Source: Chimonanthus salicifolius
Lineage: Eukaryota; Streptophyta; Magnoliopsida; Laurales; Calycanthaceae
Reading direction: 5' to 3'
Length of the DNA stretch: 64,000 bases
Assembly (NCBI GenBank): GCA_013350335.1
Contig: CM023539.1
Coordinates: 27,397,043 to 27,461,042 of the forward strand
Shown: in pieces, positions 57,416 to 64,000 of the stretch
How the letters are laid out: every line of letters starts with the position of its first letter
Numbering within the stretch: the stretch's first letter is position 1
Notes under the pieces: model-generated
The model's database searches: none
Told to the model about the DNA's origin: nothing
The model's input: the letters and a program-made list of their open reading frames with translations, nothing else
Made by a program: the position numbers and the translations under genes

Positions 57416-57650
57416 TGTAACGACCCGACCCAAATACAGGGCTTAGGGCGTGACTCAGCAAGAAATTGTCCGCTCTGGGCCTCGCACACAAGCAAGCCTA
57501 AAAGGTTTTGCTTTTTGGCCCGGGCCCACATGGCCCGGCCCAAAACGCGTCCTGCTAGTCAAGAGGGACTGGCCTCAAATATACTCCATTTTCTTTGCCT
57601 CCACTATCGATGTGGGACTCCCGACATAGGTGGCAGGGTATCACATTCTT
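57411..57650 (+). mobile_element. TRIM-like solo LTR, 230 bp, with TTCTT duplication
   Basis: The element is 57416-57645: TGTAACGACCCGACCC to GCAGGGTATCACA. TTCTT occurs at 57411-57415 and 57646-57650 exactly. GC-rich against its surroundings, with 'cgatgtgggact' near the 3' end. No coding capacity. Related to 13194-13405. I saw no 5S rRNA-like stretch, so I do not call it Cassandra. Confidence 0.85.
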
Positions 57651-58735
57651 AATGCATTGATTGTATTTTTCCTGGCTATAATACTTATCATGCTCGTAGA
57701 GTCACAAATTTGAGGACTTGAACTTATCAAGGGTCCAAAAGAATTGTTTAAGAAATATTTGTTTCAATCAAGCTACTCGTTAGTGACATAGACTTAAAGT
57801 TGTACCTTCACTCACTACCTTCTTCTCCATGCCTTAAATTAGAACTTCTTATTGGGAATGATGTCATGGTAGTCTTTGATTGAAAGCTTGGATATTGCTT
57901 AATTGAAATGAAAACTATATACATTTATCTTGCAATGCTGTATGGTTGAATCATGCTTAACTTGTATGCTTTTAGTAAAATGTATTGAATGCATGATTCC
58001 TTGAGCTCTATGACCCCAAGTCTATCTTAGTTACATATTTCTTAGGTCTCTAGAATTACTGGCTGAGTCTCCAAGATCAAATGATTTCATCACCTTGAGT
58101 ATACCTTGAACGATATATCTACAAGAGATGAAAGATGAGCAAGAAACATTCTCTTTGGTTCACTCAACTAATAATATTTTCTAAAAAAAATGAGATCGAT
58201 TATGGTTACATTACAAGGCTGCCTCATACTACTATAAAATCCAATAACTTTGAATATCATGATTATAACTTCAAGCATGTCACACAATTATGTAAGGATT
58301 ACATATCTATGTAATGTGACATCTTAGAAAGTTTTCAGATTATCTACAATTCATGATATGTACCTTTGCACAAATGTCAATTACTTTTATACTTAACACA
58401 AGTCACTCAAGATCCTTGTCATTTGCATTAAATGTATAATTATCTTTTAAAGGACAAATACAGGTCAACCTCTTCATAAAGATAATATAAATGACCTACT
58501 GGCCATTCTTTATCAAACCATTATATAATTATGGTATTCATACTAACATTTGTTGGGAATGACCATGGAAAAATAGTAGATAAATAGTGGCAACTTTGTT
58601 TTGTTGCTCCAAGTGTTGAAAATGAGACATATATAAGGGAGAGCATAGTTGAAATGTCATGGAACCTACATCCTCCATCTTGATGCTAGCATATGCTCTC
58701 AATGCTTGATGTTCACCTATGAAAACATTTGTGTC
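57651..58735. other. AT-rich sequence, nothing recognised
   Basis: No reading frame, LTR terminus, terminal inverted repeat or tandem array could be supported. It may be old retrotransposon sequence. Confidence 0.4.
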
Positions 58736-59972
58736 TTCGGTATATCAATATTTCTCCCCCTTTTGTCAAAAATTGACAAGGGGCCATTTCAAGTACTTTT
58801 CATGGTGCACAAGTTGTGGAGGGTCATTTAAAGAAGTATAATTTCCCCAACTTATCATAAACCTTGTTATGTAAATTTCCATATTTACTCCCCCTTACTA
58901 TTGGAGTGTGACAAAGGTTTAGATGTACATGTCATAGCATCCCATCATTCATCTAGACAAATATAACTATATAAGGGCAAATATAATGAGTGATACTAAG
59001 ATAATACCATATTCCCAAATGGTATGTGATATGACTATAGGCATTGGGAATTAGAGGAGGAAGGAGAGAGAGGGAAAGCCAATGGTATTTTCAAGATCAT
59101 TCCAAGTGATACCATATATGGATAGAGATTTAAATTTTAAGTCCCACTAGTGATACCACTATGATCAACCATATCATTTTAACGGTCTTACACAATTCTC
59201 TTAATGTTCTATGGTCATGAACTGAGGCCAAATTTCTCATTTGTGGACTTACACAGATTTTTAATGTATTAAATGGTTTAAATCTGAGGCTAAATTTGCA
59301 TAGTGCATTATCATTCATTCAATCATTTATCATTTAATGAGTAATTCCAATGAATGAGGCTAATAATGCACAAATCTCCCCAAATATCCCAATTGATGTT
59401 CAAGATATGACATACAACTTGTTAAACCGTTTTAGGAACATCAAGTGAGAATGAGATATAACTATTAGCTTTGGGGATATGGAGAAGAGAGAGGGTGAAA
59501 GAGAAGAGGGCAATGGCAATTTCAAGACAATTTCAAATGATACCACATTGTTAAACAGGTTTAGCTTTGAGTCCAGATGTATTTGATACCAATTGAAACA
59601 CAATGATATATATATTGCCAAAATGAAAATGAAATTAGTATATATCATATTAGGAGAAATCCAAAGCACAAGTGAACATAAATGATAAACCATTTATCAA
59701 AGTGCATATGCAGACAAGTGAGGAAAACCATCCATGCAATCATGAATAAAATAAAGATACACCAAACATCCCATCATTCATGAAGGCATATGACAAGCCT
59801 ACCAATATTCCATTTTTCATGAAAGCATCAAAGGAATTGACCATATAAAAGCATAGATATTCATGAAGGATGAAAACTAGTTATGAATGTTCAATCATCT
59901 ACCATTCAAGCATGATTCATAAGCATCCATTATATTTAAACAAAAAAGGATGTGCAACTATTAAAGAACTAG
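58736..59972 (-). mobile_element. Probable old Sirevirus 3' internal region
   Basis: 'tttctcccccttttgtcaaaaattgacaagg' style sequence (about 58750) has the same build as 23152-23187, next to the 3' end of another minus-strand Sirevirus; a further CTCCCCCTT is at about 58888. A diverged direct repeat, 'ggaggaaggagagagagggaaagcca' and 'tttcaaga.catt.caa.tgatacca', is seen at about 59050-59115 and 59470-59545. No LTR was recognised beside it. Confidence 0.45.
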
Positions 59973-62900
59973 TGTCACACCCCGACCCGACCGATGGGCC
60001 CAGAACGCGACTGATTTTTTTTTTTTTTTTGAAGATAAACAGAATCACAAGCATTCTTACTGGGCTGGATCAACAGTTAGGTCCAGCGGTTACACATTAA
60101 CCCGTCAAGTGGACTCTAACATGTACCATATCTTCCCAAAAACCAAGATACAACAACATCAATACATAACATGCTCAAATCAAAACCAACATTGATTAAC
60201 ACAAAGCATAAGAAAATTGATCATTGATTCATCATTCAAAAGTATTATCTCAAAAGGCAACATGGCCTATTACATTAATTCAACATAAATTAAGTACCAC
60301 ATCCGGTACTTAATGAAAATCAACGGTTCTAAGAACGAACAGAAAAGATCAGGGCATTCCCCTCCGGGGGAATCCCAAGACACTGCCTCAGCTTAATCGC
60401 CCTAAGCCTGAAAGAGAGGGTCCTCCTCCTCGGGTTCATCGCCTGAAAGGTGAGTGGTGTGAGCTAACTAGCCCAGTGAAGGATAATTAACAATGCAAAT
60501 TAAGTAAATACAAAACAGGTTAGCAACAGTTCAATATCACATGCTTGATAACAATAAGCATAATCTCAAAATAATATGTCAACATCATTAAACCACTGCT
60601 ATTATCCACCGTAACGTCTGCCGACTACACTGAGACCAGTATTAAGTCCCGACACGGTCAAAATACATCCTTGCAACTACATCTCCGGCTCTTAAACGTA
60701 GCCGATACCGACACCCTCAAGTCAGCAACTGACGACAGCATGGTCCGCCCATGGTCCAGTACACATAAACCATCTCTCATATGGCCGATATTGGTCCAAT
60801 AGTCCAGGTACGTGGAAGCAGTCTTACATACACATACGATCAACATCGTAATATCATAATCATCACAGCACTCTTACCATAGTGCGCCATGTATAGGCAC
60901 ATGAGTGGGTTCATCAAAACCGAAACCACTCATTGCTCAATATAACACCTGTTTACAAAATCTGCAGAGTTAAGTTCCCTCACCGTGATCGTGTGGTTTC
61001 GCAGGTCTCTGTTCAAACAACATACAAGTGCTCAATCAATATACATAACAAATACGTACACATACGTAGTATTTTGGAAATCATACATTTTCCCACAAAA
61101 TATCCAGGGTTCATGGAAATGAGTCTCCTACTTGATTTCTATCCTTTTTAAATCATCCACAAGATAATAATATAATAATAAAAGGGGCTCAGTCCAAACT
61201 CATATTGTCTTCTGGGCATTGACCAGATTGACTTATTGATTAAGGTCTAGATCATCGGGTCACTTCTCGGTTGTCTTTTGGATAGTACCAGAGCTGACAT
61301 TTTGAGTAAGCCTTGAGGTCACTCAGTACCCGACTATAGTGTCGTCCTGAAAATGAATCACTCAGTTCCCGACTAGTGTCGGACTGAAAGCGGATACAAT
61401 AGTATTTACACTATAAATAATAAGAGAAAAATGGGTTAGTACATTTTTAATTAACAAGGGGGGCATAAATCATCACAAATAATCAAACACATTAAATAAA
61501 TAATAATCAAGATTAAACAGTAATCAAACAACATTTTATGATTTAAAGACTGTGTTCCTCAGAACATCACCTCGGAACTGGGTGCAGTGGCTTCGGATCA
61601 TCCGAACCTACTCTAAACGGAGTTACTGGCCTCGGAACTTGGGGCCTGACTTCGGATCGTCCGAAGACTGGGTCTCGGACCGTCTGAAGTCCATCCGAAA
61701 TAGGAAAAACAGAGAACAGAAAGTCTCGGTGGGTCTGAAGCCTCGGAACGTCTGAAGACAGGGTTCGGAACGTCCGAGAGGGTCGGTCCTTCCGAGCTTG
61801 GCTCGGTCCTTCCGAGAGAGGCTTGGCTCGCCTCGGGCGGACTGGGCTTCGGGTGAAGCTCGGAACGTCCGAGGGTCATTGCTCGAACCGTCCGAAGGTT
61901 CGGACAGTCCGAAGATCGACTCTCGGACCTTCCGAGAGTCGTCTTCCTCAACTGTCTGCAACAGCAGACAGTCACGGCGAAAAAACGGTGAAATGCGATT
62001 CCAGAAATGGAGGGCTTCCTGGATTCGTTTTTCACATCCGTCTGATCTGATGGACTCCTCTGGGAGTCCTCTTTCCATAGGGAAAGGTTTGGAGCTCAGC
62101 AGCTCAAAGGGTCATCTGATTTTAACAGTAAATCCTCACGGGTACATGAAACCCATGGTTTTCCTTAAAACTTTAAACAGGTTTTTCTCAGTCAAAACGG
62201 GGTCAAAATCGAATTTGTTTCATTCTAAATAGGTTAGAATTTAAAAAGGAATGCAATGGATACCTTGGTTTCGGTTCCTGGTCTGAAATTTGGATTTTTG
62301 AAAAATCCTTCCTCTAAGCTTACTGTTACTTAAAAACAGCAGCTTAAACAGAGGCTGATCAAAGGTCCGTCGGGTGGGTTTCAGCTGAAAACAGAGGCAC
62401 GGAGAGAGAGAAAAAATGCAGAATCTGCTGGGAGTTCAACCGATCGAAGAGGGCTTCAATTTATAGGTTTTTCCGGCCGGAAAATCGGCTGAATCCGATG
62501 GGACAAGACGATGGGAGGTGATCATCACCGCCGGAAAAAGGGCCGAGCGGCCAGTGCACGCTGCGTGGCGTGTGCAGGCTGCTCTGCTTTTGCAAATCAG
62601 TCCCTCAGATATTTTCAAATTGCAGAAAGGGTTGATTTTAAAACTAAAAGTGATAATTTAAAAACTCAAAAACCTGATCCAACCTTACAGATGGGTTGGG
62701 TTTTGAAAACCTAGGTCACCATAAAAATTTTAGATTTTATCTCTCAATAAAAGCCCTTGATTTAAACAAAAATCACATTTTACCCATAATTACTTATTTA
62801 AACAAATGTAAAAATAATCAATTTGTAAATCTTATTTTGAAATGAAATGAAATATCTAGTTCATTCTTAAAATGATCTAACACCGAATACCATTTTCAAA

Positions 62901-63263
62901 ATTTATCTCTTTCCCGAAATTATTTAAAATAATTAAAACTCTCTTTCAGGGTTCCGACGGGCGATATTTAAATATCATTTTCTGAAAATTAAATCATTTT
63001 GAAATAATAAATGCAAATTCTTCATTAAGGAGAATATTATCCACCAATAATATACACCAAATCACACAATTTATAGAAATATGCACAACAAGTGTAAATT
63101 ACCAAAAAACCCCTCCAGCTGAACGGGCTGGATCTCTGAGCTCACGAGCTCGGATTGGGCCTCGCTTGGGCTTTTCTAAAAGCTCTAACCGAAAACCTCG
63201 AGATCAACAGGTTAAACACGATTAACAAGGCAAAACACACCTAATCTGGGGTAGGGTATTACA
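59973..63263 (-). mobile_element. 3' LTR of Tekay element II, 3291 bp
   Basis: Left end TGTCACACCCCGACCC is the complement of the LTR 3' end; right end GTAGGGTATTACA at 63263 is the complement of the LTR start TGTAATACCC, next to the polypurine tract. A TATA box on the minus strand (CCTATAAATTG) is at about 62458-62468. The word array CTTCGGATCGTCCGAAG is at 61565-61935, about 0.5 kb downstream of that TATA on the minus strand. Minus- and plus-strand frames of 140-151 codons over the array are by-products. Left flank ACTAG; its partner lies outside the window. Confidence 0.9.
61565..61935. repeat. Palindromic-word array CGGAACGTCCGA / TTCGGATCATCCGAA
   Basis: About 15 words: cttcggatcatccgaac, cttcggatcgtccgaag, ctcggaccgtctgaag, ttcggaacgtccgag, ctcggaccttccgagag. 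Arms TCGG/CCGA around AWCRTT-like centres. GC-rich and CpG-rich against flanks. Confidence 0.9.
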
Positions 63264-64000
63264 TCCTACCCTCCTAAAAGAAAATTTCGTCCCGAAATTT
63301 AGAACAAACCCTACCTTCTTGACCTGTGAACAAGCCAGGGTACAGCACTCGCACTAGAGGTATAAAGTTCCTTCTGAGCTCTTGAGTCCGACGTTCTAGA
63401 ATCTTGACTGGCGCTTCTTCAAAAGTTAAGTCCTCTGATACTTCGATATCTTCAAAACTGATCACATGCGACGGGTCAGGCTCGTACTTCCTTAACATAG
63501 ACACGTGGAACGTACTATGTATTCTCTCCAAAGCCTAAGGAAGATTCAACTGATAGGCCACTTCACCTATCCTCTTCAAGATCTCAAAGGGTCCAACATA
63601 TCGAGGTGATAGTTTTCCCTTGCGCCCGAACCGCTGCACTCCATGACGCGGTACTACACGTAAGAAAACTCGGTCGCCAACTGCAAACTCCAAAGGTCGT
63701 CGCCTTTTGTCAGCATAACTCTTTTGTCTGCTCTGGGCTGTCATGAGACGCTGTCTAATCACTTCAACTTGCTCTGACGTCTCACGCACTAGGTCAGGTC
63801 CTAGCAGCGCTTTGTCTCCTACCCCTGTCTAACAAAGAGGTGAACTGCAAGGTCCGCCATACAGAGCCTCGTAGGGTGCCATCTGCACACTAGAGTGATA
63901 ACTGTTGTTGTAGACGAACTCGATCAAAGGTAAGTGATCTTCCCAACTTCCCCGCATATCCATCACACAAGCCCTTAGCATATCCTCTAAGGTTTGAATG
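63264..64000 (-). pseudogene. pol: Tekay II integrase C-terminal region, runs off the window
   Basis: On the minus strand from 64000: remains of the integrase core end ([23 protein letters not shown] sequence, one stop near 63829), then [23 protein letters not shown], the SH3-like [42 protein letters not shown], a stop at 63535, and STFHVSMLRKYEPDPSH. The tail IPLVRVLYPGLFTG lacks the chromodomain core that element I has. The end of the frame covers 'aaatttcgggacgaaattttc' and the polypurine tract (63264-63280). Better preserved than element I, so probably younger. Confidence 0.9.

Noticed and set aside
57416..57645. Cassandra (5S-bearing TRIM)
   Set aside because: Size and ends would fit, but I could not see a 5S rRNA-like stretch or its internal promoter boxes.
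61613..62232. Open frames of 140-151 codons on both strands
   Set aside because: They follow the CTCGGAACGTCCGAG words of the Tekay II LTR; openness is explained by stop-free palindromes.

Overview
The window reads as nuclear DNA of a flowering plant with a repeat-rich genome. It holds no rRNA, tRNA or recognisable host gene. Every protein similarity I can see is to LTR retrotransposons: Ty1/copia Sirevirus (SIRE/Maximus-type), Ty3/gypsy chromovirus of the Tekay/Del type, and Ty3/gypsy Athila type. One Stowaway-type MITE and two short (~0.2 kb) TRIM-like solo LTRs complete the set. All reading frames are broken by stops, frameshifts, deletions or insertions. The species cannot be fixed from the sequence.

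Layout, left to right. (1) 1-3930: 3' part of a Sirevirus-like LTR, two blocks of degenerate tandem repeats, a Stowaway MITE and a Tekay-like LTR fragment. (2) 3932-17552: one Sirevirus copy ('B', + strand) broken open by nested insertions. Its gag (5056-5728) resumes at 14197 after a solo Sirevirus LTR with the exact target-site duplication CACTT. That solo LTR is split by rearranged Athila LTRs and a TRIM-like element, and one Athila LTR is split by another solo LTR (duplication TTCAT). Its 3' LTR carries yet another solo LTR. (3) 17553-23282: an Athila LTR fragment and the 3' end of a minus-strand Sirevirus, whose LTR is split by a 3.7-kb Tekay solo LTR (duplication TAATC). (4) 23283-31782: a minus-strand Tekay element with truncated LTRs, whose reverse transcriptase core is deleted. 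(5) 31783-43518: a plus-strand Athila element without a 5' LTR, its gag split by a solo Sirevirus LTR (duplication AACTT). (6) 43519-53535: a Sirevirus pol fragment and LTR, an unclassified block, and two head-to-head Athila LTR fragments, one split by a 4.3-kb Tekay solo LTR (duplication GACCT). (7) 53577-~57000: Sirevirus 5' LTR, primer-binding site and gag. (8) 57416-64000: a TRIM-like solo LTR (duplication TTCTT), degraded sequence, and the 3' LTR plus integrase end of a second Tekay element that runs off the right edge.

Nothing here works together as a pathway; the logic is insertion history. The most unusual signal is in the LTRs. Each subfamily keeps a conserved backbone but carries a cluster of one short palindromic word (for example CGATCAATCG, CGATGGGTCG, CTTCGGATCGTCCGAAG, CGAGCCCCTCG, TTCAGTCGACTGAA), and the word changes between subfamilies. 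One word, TTCAGTCGACTGAA, occurs in both a copia LTR and a gypsy LTR. The Tekay LTRs also carry repeated GGGTTCGGCC/GGCCGAACCC hairpins and, in one region, tandem arrays whose unit differs from copy to copy.
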